Positions 10,838-21,142 of a stretch of 64,000 nt of DNA are shown piece by piece. Source of the DNA: Albugo candida (lineage: Eukaryota; Oomycota; Peronosporomycetes; Albuginales; Albuginaceae). Every line of letters begins with the position of its first letter. Position 1 is the stretch's first letter. The notes beneath the pieces were generated by a model. That model was not told the origin of the DNA, searched no databases, and saw only the letters and a program-made list of their open reading frames with translations. The stretch is taken from contig CAJNAR010000186.1 in the NCBI GenBank assembly GCA_905220665.1, forward strand, positions 49,668-113,667, written 5' to 3'. The translations under genes and the position numbers were made by a program.

Positions 10838-11534
10838 GTATACGTGGCGATATTCACAGAATTGAACTAAACGCGTAAAACGATTCAAACTCTTTTCATT
10901 ATTTCCAAAATCAGGAAAAATGGTTCGAGATGGTGTCCATGGACGCATCTCATTTGAGCTGTCGTCTTTGCTTCTTCGATTCTTTGCATCGCCTGATTTA
11001 ACACACTCATACGCAGGATTAGAGTTATATTCTTACTTCAAATTAGGGCTGCTCTAGGATTTCTTCAGTTTGAATTGAAAATCTCGGTAATGTGCTCTTT
11101 GCGAGATACTAGAAGCTATTCAATGACAGGTAGTGGTGCTATTTCAACTGCATACAGTATGTCAAGGTCAGAAGCCATTACTACACGCCAATACATGAGT
11201 GGATGCATCACAAATGTGTATACCAATGAGATGTTGTCCATAAATGCAATCATTCTTCAATGGCTATCCACGATTTTCAAAAAGTGAGTAGCTTAATTGA
11301 TGGACTTCTAGATTTAAAAGACACTATGGTGACTATGAAGATTGCGAGAAGACGAGATGGAGACTGCGGTCGAATACATGTGGAAGACGAAGAGTATGAT
11401 GTTTAAATTGATGAATTGCTACATGATGTAATCAAAAAGAAGCATTATCGAATTGCGCTATAGCATGGACTTTGTGTGGAAATATAATACTTGTGGGGAT
11501 CCAGTCACTCCACCTATGGAATTTGCGTCGAAAA

Positions 11535-11930
11535 CTACTGTCCCTGATTTCCTTGATTCTTGCTTTTTTTCTCTTTTTCTCTTCTTTCTCTTTCTTCTCG
11601 TTCTCTTTTCTCCTTCTTTTTTTTCTCATGTTCTTTATGCTTCTGTTTCCTTCGTTTTGCTTCTTCTTGCTCACTCTCTTTGTTCTGTTCCCCTTGGTTT
11701 CCCTTTCCACCATTGCCACTGTCCGGTTCGTCATCATCATCACATTTCAAGTATCGCCGAACCTGAGGGATGGGTTTTGTATTCGGATCGCCACCATTAC
11801 TTCCTTTGGCTGTGTCCGCCGGCTTAAGGAATCTTAAGGATGTTGCCAACTCTCTCTCTGGAAGCTCCTCACATGAGTTTTGACTCACGCAGAATGAGGT
11901 TATGAGATATGCGATCTTTGTTACTCTCAT
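11535..11930 (-). CDS. Secreted protein, effector-like family member 4
   Basis: This 131-residue protein has the leader MRVTKIAYLITSFCVSQ and the block CEELPERELATSLRFLKP, a more diverged version of the family signature. The middle contains LKCDDDDEP and a Gly/Asn stretch. The tail is a Lys/Glu/Arg run of coiled-coil character (KEHEKKKKEKREREERE). A CDDDDE element resembles the acidic repeats of member 5. No domain is recognised. The CRE-like site 206 bp upstream supports expression with the other members. Confidence 0.65.
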   Translation of the reverse strand: MRVTKIAYLITSFCVSQNSCEELPERELATSLRFLKPADTAKGSNGGDPNTKPIPQVRRYLKCDDDDEPDSGNGGKGNQGEQNKESEQEEAKRRKQKHKEHEKKKKEKREREERERREKEKKSKNQGNQGQ

Positions 11931-13077
11931 TGTTGCAGGTTACAGCGAATTTGAAAATGATCATCATTCCAGTGCCATAGTGATTGGAAAGAAGTCTTTA
12001 TGTAAAAGCACAATAGAGTGGTCAGGTGTCACTGAGCGATGTCAGTGGGATAGTTTTTTTCAAAGAAAGTTTGTGTCAAATAAGATGGACTCTAGCAATT
12101 CCACCAAGCTGTTACTGTCATTCAGCAACGTGCTATGACGTCAGCATACGTCACAATGTTCTCAGAGAAAGGGTCAAATACACAATCCACTTCATACTTT
12201 CTCGATCCCATTTGGAATGTGAAAGAATGTATTAGATGTTGTCCGCTATGTGAGCTGTAATTCTCGTTTTAGCATCACCTGACTGACACTCCCACGCGAT
12301 CACGTTTTCCGCTTGAACTAAGCTTACATCAGGATTCTACTATTTGAAATGCCTCGATAATGTGATACATTGCGAGAGCTTATAAATTATGTCTTTGTGG
12401 TAACGAAATAGTCGGGGTGCTTTGCTAGTAGAATCCTCCATAATCAAATAGAGACGTCAAGGAGGTGTTTCAAGTTCAGTTGTACCATTTGACTGTAAAA
12501 TTTATAGCTGCACTGATTAACGCATTGGTGGTCATGAGTTATCAACGCACAAGTTCTGACTAATACTTAGCATCTTTCACTTATAGCAAGTCCAAATGCT
12601 ATAATGTGTGCTTCAGCTGAAGAAAATGAGAATTTCATGCTTTATGCATCTTGTTTACTCTTCACTATCGCTTAAGCTATTTTTCATTACATATCTTCCA
12701 CTAATATGTCTTCTTCTTACATCGACTTGCTTTCCTTCGTACCCCTGACACATTATAGAGCGATGAGCAAACCGGAATATTGCTAGTTGCATGTCGAATG
12801 TCTGTTAGATAGAGAACAATCTCTAGCGTTTCTGCAAGAGTGATGATCAGGCTGTCGCAAATACCCGAAATCAGCAAATGCGTTTTGCTTATTACAAAAG
12901 CGGACACGAATAAAGTATTAGCATGCCGAGTAAGATTCGCATTCAAGACAGAGCATCACGTCACCACATTGACGAAGCTTTTACAATAAGGAGGATGTCC
13001 GCACGGGGCGGAGGTGTGCTGAAACGCAAACTCAGACTCAAACAATGATCCCGACATTTTGACACAAAACTAGGATT
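11931..13077. other. Spacer between family member 4 and NAA30
   Basis: It contains the promoter of member 4 up to about 12200. The rest shows no coding exon that can be supported. It must hold the NAA30 promoter, for which no clear box is visible. Confidence 0.4.
12136..12143 (-). promoter_or_regulatory. TGACGTCA palindrome upstream of family member 4
   Basis: TATGACGTCAGCATACGTCA is the best-preserved version of the composite element, 206 bp upstream of the start at 11930. Confidence 0.5.
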
Positions 13078-13626
13078 ATGTGCTGCCACATAAGTTCCAA
13101 CATGACAAATGGAAGCAAACGCAAATCAATCGTATTTTCCGCCTACAACGGAGAAACCCAACTTGACGAAATTATGCGATTGATTGAGAAAGATCTATCA
13201 GAACCGTACTCAGTATTCACTTATCGCTACTTCCTATATAATTGGCCAGAATTGTGCGTGTTGGCACACTTGAATGAGAAGTTGATTGGTGCAATTATTT
13301 GTCGACAGGAACAAAGTGACTCAACAAAGGGCGATTCAGTCTCATGTGCGCCTTCCACTGATAAGAAATCTTCATTCAGAGGATACATTGCAATGTTAGC
13401 AGTTGAAAAGCGATGTCGGAAGCAAGGAATAGGATCGCGTTTGGTTACAGATGCGATAGAAAAAATGATATCATTTCAATGCGATGAGATCTTTTTGGAG
13501 ACAGAAATATCAAATAAAGGCGCTATTCGATTATATGAGAATCTCGGCTTTGTTCGCGACGAGCGACTCGTTAAATATTATCTGAATGGTGGTGACGCGT
13601 ACCGCTTGAAGTTGTGGGTGCACTGA
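13078..13626 (+). CDS. NAA30: N-alpha-acetyltransferase 30, catalytic subunit of NatC
   Basis: The 182-residue single-exon product matches the NAA30/Mak3 family along its length: LSEPYSVFTYRYFLYNWPEL, then RGYIAMLAVEKRCRKQGIG, LETEISNKGAIRLYENLGF and YYLNGGDAYRLKLW. The acetyl-CoA binding motif is RKQGIG. The enzyme acetylates N-terminal methionines followed by hydrophobic residues, working with NAA35 and NAA38 near ribosomes. The length is about half that of the human protein but typical of fungal and protist forms. It is the only recognised housekeeping gene inside the secreted-protein cluster. The first ATG at 13078 is used; a second in-frame Met lies seven codons downstream. Confidence 0.95.
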   Translation: MCCHISSNMTNGSKRKSIVFSAYNGETQLDEIMRLIEKDLSEPYSVFTYRYFLYNWPELCVLAHLNEKLIGAIICRQEQSDSTKGDSVSCAPSTDKKSSFRGYIAMLAVEKRCRKQGIGSRLVTDAIEKMISFQCDEIFLETEISNKGAIRLYENLGFVRDERLVKYYLNGGDAYRLKLWVH

Positions 13627-13810
13627 TATGTATCGTTACACGACGATATTCAGCAGGAGTGAAGATATAAGACTTTACTGAATTGTCTTTGAATCGTCTT
13701 CGAATTGTCATTCATATTTTGATAACGTATTGATAGACTATAGAAGAAAGGTAACTTTTCTACAATTTACTATCCACTTTTTCGCGTCTTTACTCAAGAC
13801 GTGGACATTC

Positions 13811-14797
13811 TCAGCGAACGCGCACACCCCACTTTGTGAACATATTATCGTCGCTACCACTCTCATCTTCCTCATTGCCATTGCCATTGCCATCTTTTCC
13901 TTCATCGTACTCATTTCCCTCCTTATCTTTTGATTCGTCGTATTCATTCTCTTTGCCATTTTTTGATTCGTTGTTATTCTTTGTGTATTGAGAGTCGCTC
14001 TGTGTCTTGGTTTGTGCAGAAGGTGTATCATTCTTTTTATTAGCCCCACTACCTGAGGGTGTTGGACCGCCTGATCCTCCAGTTCCCGAGGGTGTTGATG
14101 TTGTTGGTCCTCCACTTCCTGAGGGCGTTGGACCGCCTGATCCTCCACTGTTTTCTTTCTTCTTTTCATAATCATCATCTTTCTTATCATGTGTCGGCTT
14201 CACTTCCTTCTCATTACCCTCATCATCATCACACTCCAAATCCTCATTTTTGTCCTCATCATCATCACACTCCAAATCACCATACTTGTCCTTATCATCG
14301 TCACATTCCAAATCATCATATTCGTCCTTATCATCATCACACTCGAGATCATTATCCTTATTCTCATCCTCATCACACTCGAGATCATTATCCTTATTCT
14401 CATCCTCATCACACTCGAGATCATTATCCTTATTCTCATCCTCATCACACTCAAGATCATTATCCTTATTCTCATCCTCATCACACTCAAGATCATCATC
14501 ATCACATTCGACATCATTATACTTGTCCTTCTCATCAGGGGATTCCTCTCCGGTCGCTGTCCCGGTATCATCATTCTTCTTCTTACCTGATTGGCCTTCA
14601 TTTTTAGTTTTTTCAGCTTCGGTTGCCCATTTGTTATTTTCTTCGTCTTGTAACTTTCTGTGTTTACCAACATTCTCGCCCTCATCACTTCTTGATAGCT
14701 TACGGAGATTGTGATGTTCTGCCAGAGTGTTATCCTCGCATGAGCATTGACTCACACATAACGATAAAATGAGTGAAAGGATCGTCGGTATTCGCAT
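13811..14797 (-). CDS. Secreted acidic repeat protein, effector-like family member 5
   Basis: This 328-residue protein is the longest of the family. The leader MRIPTILSLILSLCVSQ and CSCEDNTLAEHHNLRKLS show common origin, but the signature is strongly diverged. The centre is a run of acidic repeats (DLECDEDENKDN, four nearly identical copies, plus shorter DLECDDDxDx variants), each with one cysteine. A Gly/Ser/Pro/Thr linker (GGSGGPTPSGSGG) and an Asn/Glu/Lys-rich tail ending in WGVRVR follow. Regular single cysteines in an acidic setting suggest metal binding or disulfide cross-linking, which is inference. A CRE-like site lies 192 bp upstream. Confidence 0.7.
   Translation of the reverse strand: MRIPTILSLILSLCVSQCSCEDNTLAEHHNLRKLSRSDEGENVGKHRKLQDEENNKWATEAEKTKNEGQSGKKKNDDTGTATGEESPDEKDKYNDVECDDDDLECDEDENKDNDLECDEDENKDNDLECDEDENKDNDLECDEDENKDNDLECDDDKDEYDDLECDDDKDKYGDLECDDDEDKNEDLECDDDEGNEKEVKPTHDKKDDDYEKKKENSGGSGGPTPSGSGGPTTSTPSGTGGSGGPTPSGSGANKKNDTPSAQTKTQSDSQYTKNNNESKNGKENEYDESKDKEGNEYDEGKDGNGNGNEEDESGSDDNMFTKWGVRVR
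14341..14484 (-). repeat. Four 36-nt tandem repeats inside family member 5
   Basis: Units begin at 14341, 14377, 14413 and 14449 and are identical except that the last reads ACTCAAG instead of ACTCGAG. Each encodes twelve residues of the DLECDEDENKDN type. The near identity points to recent expansion by slippage or unequal exchange. Shorter related units flank the array on its 5' window side. Confidence 0.9.
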
Positions 14798-15297
14798 TGC
14801 CGTAAATATATCAAAAAAAGAAGTGGTTCCTTGTACTCTTCACGTAGCAGTTCGAACGTTTGAGGTGACTCTACTCATAATTGATGATTGTTCAGTAGTG
14901 AGAGTACTAGGTGGCAACGAGTATCAAGGGTGAGTGGATTGTCATCAGAGAAATGTTTATGACATATAGGAGGAACGTAACCGGACCATCACGTCAGCAG
15001 GTTTACTGTACTATACATGGAATGGTGAAACACGTAATAGTTTTGCGGTCGTTGGTATTCGAAAGTGGACACCTCAGCAGAGCTCGTTGATTGGTAGAAA
15101 TGTCAAATACGAGGTACACCATCTACACATCAGGTTAGACCACCCGGATGCAATCAGTGCACGTTTGAGCAAGCCACTCATTGGCTCACGTTTCGCTGTA
15201 GAACTAAATGATTGGCTCACAACTTTATATGTAGAGTTTTGATTGGATATCAAGTCTATATGTAGAATCCCGATTGGTTTCTTGCAAATGCGCACGT
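14798..15297. promoter_or_regulatory. Divergent promoter region of family member 5 and the PDZ gene
   Basis: The left half serves member 5 on the minus strand and contains its CRE-like site. The right half holds five ATTGG boxes (inverted CCAAT) at 15090, 15180, 15211, 15242 and 15273, the last 25 bp before the PDZ-gene start codon. The two halves therefore carry different element types. Confidence 0.45.
14989..14996 (-). promoter_or_regulatory. CRE-like TCACGTCA upstream of family member 5
   Basis: TCACGTCAGCA differs by one base from the palindrome and lacks the TACGTG extension. It lies 192 bp upstream of the start at 14797. A GACATATAGGAGG motif near 14960 matches the second shared element of the family promoters. 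Confidence 0.4.
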
Positions 15298-16818
15298 ATG
15301 AGGGTAACGGAGGAAATCAGTGACACATCTGATTCGCAAGTATCCACAGCTGCATGCACTGCTCAGGATGACATCTCACATATGGAGACGGGTCATGAAA
15401 CCTCCTCCTCGCCGTGTCGTCTGGGTAGCGCCAACAACGGTACGGTCGACACAGATCGAATTGCGCAGCACTTTACAAATGTTATCGGACATGATCAGAA
15501 ACTCTCTGAGGTATAATAACTACCGTTGTAATACTTGTATTATTTTATCCTCTCGGTACTATATTATAGGATATACTAAAGCTCATTCCGTCACCCGGTT
15601 CACCAATGCCAATTCCGACTATCAAAGTCTACACATCACAAATTTCACACTTGCCAATGAGCTCAAACTTCCGTTTTCTCTGTAGTTTACGCCAAATGCG
15701 GTCGAAAATGCCGAGACGTCCGCTGAATCAAGCAGTCGCTTTACCTGTATAAATGAAACCCAGTCCGATGTATACGAATGCGTCATAAGGAAGCAAAACG
15801 GATGTATCGGCCTCACATTGGCGTGCGTGGACGATCATGTTCAAATAACGGCCGTAATGGATGGAACACCTGCTTCGCGTTGTGGCCTTCGTGTTGGTGA
15901 CATAGTCGTCGCAGTCTCGGGGCTCCCTGTTTCCGATCTTCAATTCAGCAACATTATCGGGTATCTGAAATCGAATGCAAGAAAATCGGTTGTTTTGAAG
16001 CTTCGAAGAAACCCATGTGCGTTTTCTTTGTCACCACTTGTCGATCTCTTACTCGTCTATAAGTCCAAAGCAATAGTCCAACGCTGAACGCCAAACGCCT
16101 TCGAAATGGGTCCGTTAAGGAAACCAAATTACAGCCAATCGTTGACGGGGAAATGGAACAAGCGAAAAGCGAAAAAGACATGGAAGAAGACCAATTTGAT
16201 TGTCAGAATGAGAAGCGATACGTCAAATTATGTCGAAAAGTATTCAAAACTTTGCGTCGAATTCGAATGCAACGCGAACTGATGGAAAAGTGTCAAATAG
16301 AGGACGCTACGTCGAATCAGACACAAACTTCGATATTAACCACCTTAATTCGGGATAGTCGACACGCTGTTTGGGAGCAGGAACGTCTGATTCTAGATAT
16401 TGTAACTCGATTGCGGAATCAGACTCAGAATGCGGCTCTGTTTGGAATTGGAAACAGGATTTGTGAAGAAACGTTTTATGGCGTTCGTCAGTGTGTGTTA
16501 AATTTACTATTTGAATCAAAGTATCGCAAGGGTGTGTCAGAGGATAGAATGAGCCGATTTGCCGCAATTCACGCGGACATGGGCAGAGTGGATAATGGGA
16601 ATGAAGTTACAACCCAATCGGAAGTTTTCAAAGTGGAATTAGATGCTTGTGCGGTTATTTTGCAGCATGATTTATCAGATCCTAATCTGATTCCGAATCA
16701 TAAGGAAGAAATGAACGAGTGTAAGGTGTCTATCAGCGACGATGGCTTGGTGTGTATTTATCATCGTCTAGACGAAGTATTGCATTTACTCTGGGAGTTT
16801 CGATCGACGAAATCATAG
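15298..16818 (+). CDS. PDZ-domain protein of unknown function
   Basis: The model has exons 15298-15510, 15570-15626, 15686-16016 and 16064-16818 (451 residues). All introns are GT-AG and keep one frame. A PDZ domain lies at about residues 131-200: GCIGLTLACVDD carries the carboxylate-binding-type loop, followed by GTPASRCGLRVGDIVVAVSG and a C-terminal strand (SVVLKLRR). Such domains bind C-terminal peptides or act as scaffolds. The C-terminal 250 residues are helical and charged (KLCRKVFKTLRRIRMQREL) and match nothing I recognise. There is no signal peptide or membrane segment. The intron at 15627-15685 has the less usual donor GTCTAC, so that junction is the weakest. Confidence 0.75.
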
Positions 16819-18127
16819 TGCGTTATGGAGACACTTCAAGGTGTCACTAAATCTACGTGCTCTAGAAATGCTACCTGAAAGGTAAGCGACTACCACTATT
16901 TGCACTCTCGTCCGAGTGGAGCACTTGACGATGTATAATATGCGCGGTCGTTTCATTGGAGTATGATAATCACCAATATCACGTGTGGGGGGCACCATAC
17001 TCAATTCTCTTGATCCTGTATACCTGCGAGTCGTGTAGGCTAAATTACACTGCGTATACTCGACTGCGGCACCTGTACACTGATCAGATGAATGAGATTT
17101 GCGGATTTCAGATATTAGCTGTGGTAGTTAAATGCACAACCGCTCAAGAGAGTACATCAAGAGAATCCACATGCTGACCACCAATTGATCGCTCGCAAGT
17201 TTGGCAGCTGTCGCGCTCATTTGTTGAATTCTAAATCGTTAGCGCAGCAGCTATATACCCAAGTCGGCTGTTTTTATCGTAAGGAGTGAGGGTTTGACAG
17301 CCGTTGCGTTGGGGCTCTAGATTCGTGATAGAATCGAGCGTATAGTTTACGTATACGACATCTGAGGGCCTGTCACCACTTATTTAAGTGAAACCAAGCT
17401 GTAATCGGGAATAGGCGCAGGAAAAGAGTTTACTCCCTCAAACCTATAAGCCGACTTGCGTCTCTATTTATTTATTGTTGGCAGTAATGTCCTTTTAACA
17501 AATGTATTTACTGTGAAGTAGCAGGAAGCGACGTGTTACGGTGAAGTCGGGTACTACTGAACACCTGTTTTTATGCAAAACTAATATTGTGTACCCGATC
17601 ATACCCTCGATTTGCAATGCATCACGAAAGCTTACGGAACCAGTGAAGACAGAAAATGCGTCGAATATCTGAGCGGTATGTGCGTAATTCCTAAGAGTGG
17701 ATCGAATTCAACATCAACTTTTGGTTGATTATCGGTCGATCTGTGTTTGCTGCACCAAGTACATGATATCTGCCCCATACGAAAACGTCAATTTTCAGCA
17801 TAGTTTGATTGCAACGGCAAGCATCGATTCGTGCGTGCGTTTTGGTTTCCAACCTTGTGTAAATCCAAGGTCAAGGCGCAAATAAGTGCGGATTTTAATA
17901 TATCGAAATGAGCAAAGCAATCGCTTAACATTTTGTAACAATATTTATCGAGAAGTCATAGACCAAAAAAAGAACCGACAGTTCTATTGCTTGCAAAAAT
18001 GTTAGTTCGTCGTGTAACAAGCGGACAGAATTTGTGTATTAGGGCTCGCTGAAATACATAATCAACCAATCAGCTTCTTTCTAAAGCAAACTGCGACGAC
18101 GTTTCCCTTACCACAACCAAAGAGAAC
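16819..18127. other. Intergenic region without a supported gene
   Basis: No exon with recognisable motifs or good splice context is seen. A CCAAT box at 18066-18070, about 60 bp before the next start codon, probably belongs to the SET-gene promoter. No tRNA or other RNA gene is recognised. Confidence 0.4.
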
Positions 18128-19999
18128 ATGAACGAAAGAGAAATTTCCTGGGCACAGTATGACGCTGACGTCGAGGATGGAATGAATGGTACTGAAAGCA
18201 GTCTTTCCTCTAACAGCAGCTGTAGTGATCTATCGACAAATTGGATACAATCCAGTCAACGTATTCTCGAAGATTTTAGGCGCATCAAACAACGAAATCA
18301 AAGATACCACAACCACGACGACTTCTTTTACTCGTCAACAAACTCGTCCTCTTCATCCTCTTCAACCTCTTCTGATTCGTCACTTACCTCAAAATCTCAA
18401 TGTATAAATACCGATATCTCAACTCAGCTTGGCCTATCAGATGACACACATTCACCTGCCGACCAAATAGACATACCAGGTCAACCCTCCCTTGATGACT
18501 CTGACACTCAAGTCGGACGCCCACCGATTCATTTTCATCCCTTTCAGCCTCGAAGCTGTACAATTTCCTCAAGTCTTCTTACATCGAACTCATTTCATAC
18601 GACTGAGTTTCTTAACGCTGTCATAAAGCAATGTAAAGCGCCAGTCGTTTATCGGTATGAAGGGTCCAAGGGCAAAGCTATTGTTGCCGAAAAATTCATT
18701 CCTGGTGCTAGTCGGTTATGGACTGAGCATCCTCTAGTAGCCATCCAGCACTCAAGCAACAAGACACAATTGGATTGCTGTGAGTACTGTTTCCTCCCGT
18801 TGTGTGGTGAGTACCGCAAAATGTGGGCGGAACTCTGTGAGGCATGGAAACACATTCAAGTAGCAAATTTCTTCAAGGAAAAAGAACTCAATGAGACCAT
18901 CCTCACGGACGATTTGGAACTTGTTCTTGATCGTTATGGCATTCAGAAGCAAAATTGCGGGCTCATGGGACCTGCTTGCTCCTGTGTTTGTGGAGAGTCC
19001 TACTGCTCAACGCATTGTAGAGACAAAGCCCTTGAAGAGTATCACATATTATTATGTCCTCGGATTCTACCTCACGAAATGGATCAACTCAACGCATTAA
19101 TGAGGCAACGGGTACCCCTATCAAACTTGAATGCGAACAATCTAGCTGAAGAGTACTCACCAACGGCAGTCTTACACGCATACGTAAATTTGAACGATGA
19201 TTACAGCCTTATTGTCAAACTTGTGGCCCGTATCGTATGCGACTTTATTCGTACAGGGAATCTCAATTCAGGTTTGGCGGTCGATGGATTCCACCAACGA
19301 TCCATGAGTGATGTTCTTCTCAAATTAGAAGGGCGATTTCAGTCAATCTCAACTTCCACAAACGCGAGTGCTTACAACGTGCTTTTGGAAATGCATCAAT
19401 CATTTGTTGAAGCAGTCCGATGGAGTCTTCAGGTTCTTGAAGAAACGAACAAATTAAAGAGCAAAAATGCTGAAGAAACTTTCAAAATGTGCTCTCAAGT
19501 TTTCAGTTTTGAATTTTTTATTGCTCTTTTTGAATCGATTGGCATGAATACTATCAGCATGGAGATTGATCATCCTTTTCTCGCTCTGATCGATATACTC
19601 GATCCTCATGAGCTGGCGATGTCATTTTCAGCATCCCAAGGACAAAGTGCGATTAATAGTGATGAAAACCTTTTGCGTGTGCGAAACGTACTTAAAGTGC
19701 TTCCTTGCTTGAAGCAACATCAAGAATCAGTCACCCAATTGCAAGGAATCACGGGATCAGCATTTTACTCGCTGATTTGCACACTGAATCGTAGTTGTGA
19801 GCCGAATGTGACCGTTTTATACACGAAGAATTGTGATGCTCATGTGGTTGCGATTCGAGACGTTGCTGAAGGAGAAGAGCTATGTATTGCTGATGTTGAT
19901 GTTGATCTCGATGTGGATGCTCGAGATATCGTGTTGCACGAGTGTGATCCCAAGTGTGGTTGCACTTGTGTGCACGCGGGTCAGATGGTTGTAGTTTAA
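18128..19999 (+). CDS. SET/MYND-like (SMYD or ATXR2-type) protein, paralogue A
   Basis: A single exon encodes 623 residues. The first 170 are Ser/Thr-rich and probably disordered. The N-terminal SET half follows (YRYEGSKGKAIVAEKFIPG). Two cysteine clusters interrupt it, around 215 (CCEYCFLPLC) and 283-312 (CSCVCGESYCSTHC, then EYHILLCP), in the pattern of SMYD/ATXR2-type inserts. The C-terminal SET half has LNRSCEPNVTVLY near 553 in place of the usual NHSCxPN, then AEGEELC. The family methylates protein lysines. The change of His to Arg in the NHS motif and the absence of a clear catalytic Tyr after GEEL leave enzymatic activity uncertain. Confidence 0.8.
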   Translation: MNEREISWAQYDADVEDGMNGTESSLSSNSSCSDLSTNWIQSSQRILEDFRRIKQRNQRYHNHDDFFYSSTNSSSSSSSTSSDSSLTSKSQCINTDISTQLGLSDDTHSPADQIDIPGQPSLDDSDTQVGRPPIHFHPFQPRSCTISSSLLTSNSFHTTEFLNAVIKQCKAPVVYRYEGSKGKAIVAEKFIPGASRLWTEHPLVAIQHSSNKTQLDCCEYCFLPLCGEYRKMWAELCEAWKHIQVANFFKEKELNETILTDDLELVLDRYGIQKQNCGLMGPACSCVCGESYCSTHCRDKALEEYHILLCPRILPHEMDQLNALMRQRVPLSNLNANNLAEEYSPTAVLHAYVNLNDDYSLIVKLVARIVCDFIRTGNLNSGLAVDGFHQRSMSDVLLKLEGRFQSISTSTNASAYNVLLEMHQSFVEAVRWSLQVLEETNKLKSKNAEETFKMCSQVFSFEFFIALFESIGMNTISMEIDHPFLALIDILDPHELAMSFSASQGQSAINSDENLLRVRNVLKVLPCLKQHQESVTQLQGITGSAFYSLICTLNRSCEPNVTVLYTKNCDAHVVAIRDVAEGEELCIADVDVDLDVDARDIVLHECDPKCGCTCVHAGQMVVV

Positions 20000-20179
20000 A
20001 AAGACGTCGACTTCATGATCTGATTCTGTGGTGGGCTCTCTATATGAATGCAGTCAAATCCAGGAACTGAGTAATTGAGCACACCTTAGGCGACTACGGA
20101 ACCAAAATTCTTCTGGATAGAACGTATATAGAACGTGTATAAGAAATGTAACCTTGATCATTATTACCATGTAACCTCA

Positions 20180-20744
20180 TCATATGTAAGTGAGCGTTTC
20201 CGGTGGACCGAATTTGCAGCTTCCAGGCTCGTACGATTCTACGTGAGATGCCATTTGTGCGATAGAGCAGCTTCCACAGCAAAAAGAGTACGCAGCGTCT
20301 TTGGCCGGACCTCCAGGAATCCCGTATCGTTTCCGAATTGTTGTGCGCAATCGAGCGAGACTCAGTACGAGCGCAATGACAGCAATGATAATAAGAAAAT
20401 CCCAGAATGCACTTCTCGTGCAAGCTGCGATCAGCGCGACAAGATAGACGACACCAAATATTCCTATTACTTGGTTGTAGCTCAGAAGTCCAAGACGCTG
20501 CGAAATCTGAGCGACCGATATTCCAGGACAGCAAAATGACATAAATCCTAATTGTATGTTAATTATGTTGAGACAGAGAAGTATTCAAGTGCGTACCATT
20601 CGGAACGAGCGACTCGGTAAACCCAAACAAACCAGTTTTCCAGCGTCCTGTTACAATCCCATGTTCATCGGTTCCAGGAACGGAATTTCCTGACATAACT
20701 GCAATTTTAACATCTTGTGGCTGTGCAGATGGACTCGAGTGCAT
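20180..20744 (-). CDS. PLAC8-family Cys-rich membrane protein
   Basis: Exons 20597-20744 and 20180-20547 (intron of 49 nt) give 171 residues. The PLAC8 pattern is clear: GRWKTGLFGF, FMSFCCPGISVAQISQRLG, two hydrophobic segments (IFGVVYLVALIAAC and FLIIIAVIALVLSL), then RKRYGIPG and SFCCGSCSIAQMASHV. Joining the exons restores PNGFMSFCC across the splice site. The family includes plant FW2.2/PCR proteins linked to cell size and metal transport, and PLAC8 in animals. The role here is unknown. The gene sits between two SET-domain paralogues. Confidence 0.85.
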
Positions 20745-21142
20745 CGCGAGAGAATATTAGAAATATCTAGTGGATTTGTAAGATCCCACTGTTAAATTCA
20801 ACCACTAAGAGACGCTTAATTATAGATCAGATGTTGGATGCGTCGCCAATTTGATCGACGGCTACTAGCACGGTTCGCGTGTGAACCGTTCAGCAAATAA
20901 TCGAGGTGATACTTGTAATAATATCAATATAACACACATATAGCAAACAATCAATTTATTTTACGATTTCACCGAAATTCTAACCTATGTACCCGCATCA
21001 TTATCGCATGACTTAAACATATTTTTTTGACACAATTTGGTACTTGATTCCAATTATTGGCCGGACAGGCCGTAACGTCCAAACCTGACTGGATCATTCT
21101 TTCTAGGACATTGTAACCCTTTGTCCTGACGTAAACGCTTAC
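20745..21142. other. Intergenic region between PLAC8 gene and SET paralogue B
   Basis: About 400 bp lie between the start of the PLAC8 gene and the 3' end of the next minus-strand gene. It is AT-rich around 20930-21040. No coding signal is seen. It should contain the PLAC8 promoter, but no box can be named. Confidence 0.4.

Larger units (their letters stand above)
10513..11534. other. Spacer between family members 3 and 4
   Basis: The promoter of member 3 with two CRE-like elements lies at 10726 and 10830. Beyond about 10870 the DNA is unassigned and has no convincing coding exon. A patch near 11330-11350 (AGATTGCGAGAAGA) repeats the motif seen at 7368 and 9988, marking another degraded unit boundary. 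Confidence 0.4.
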
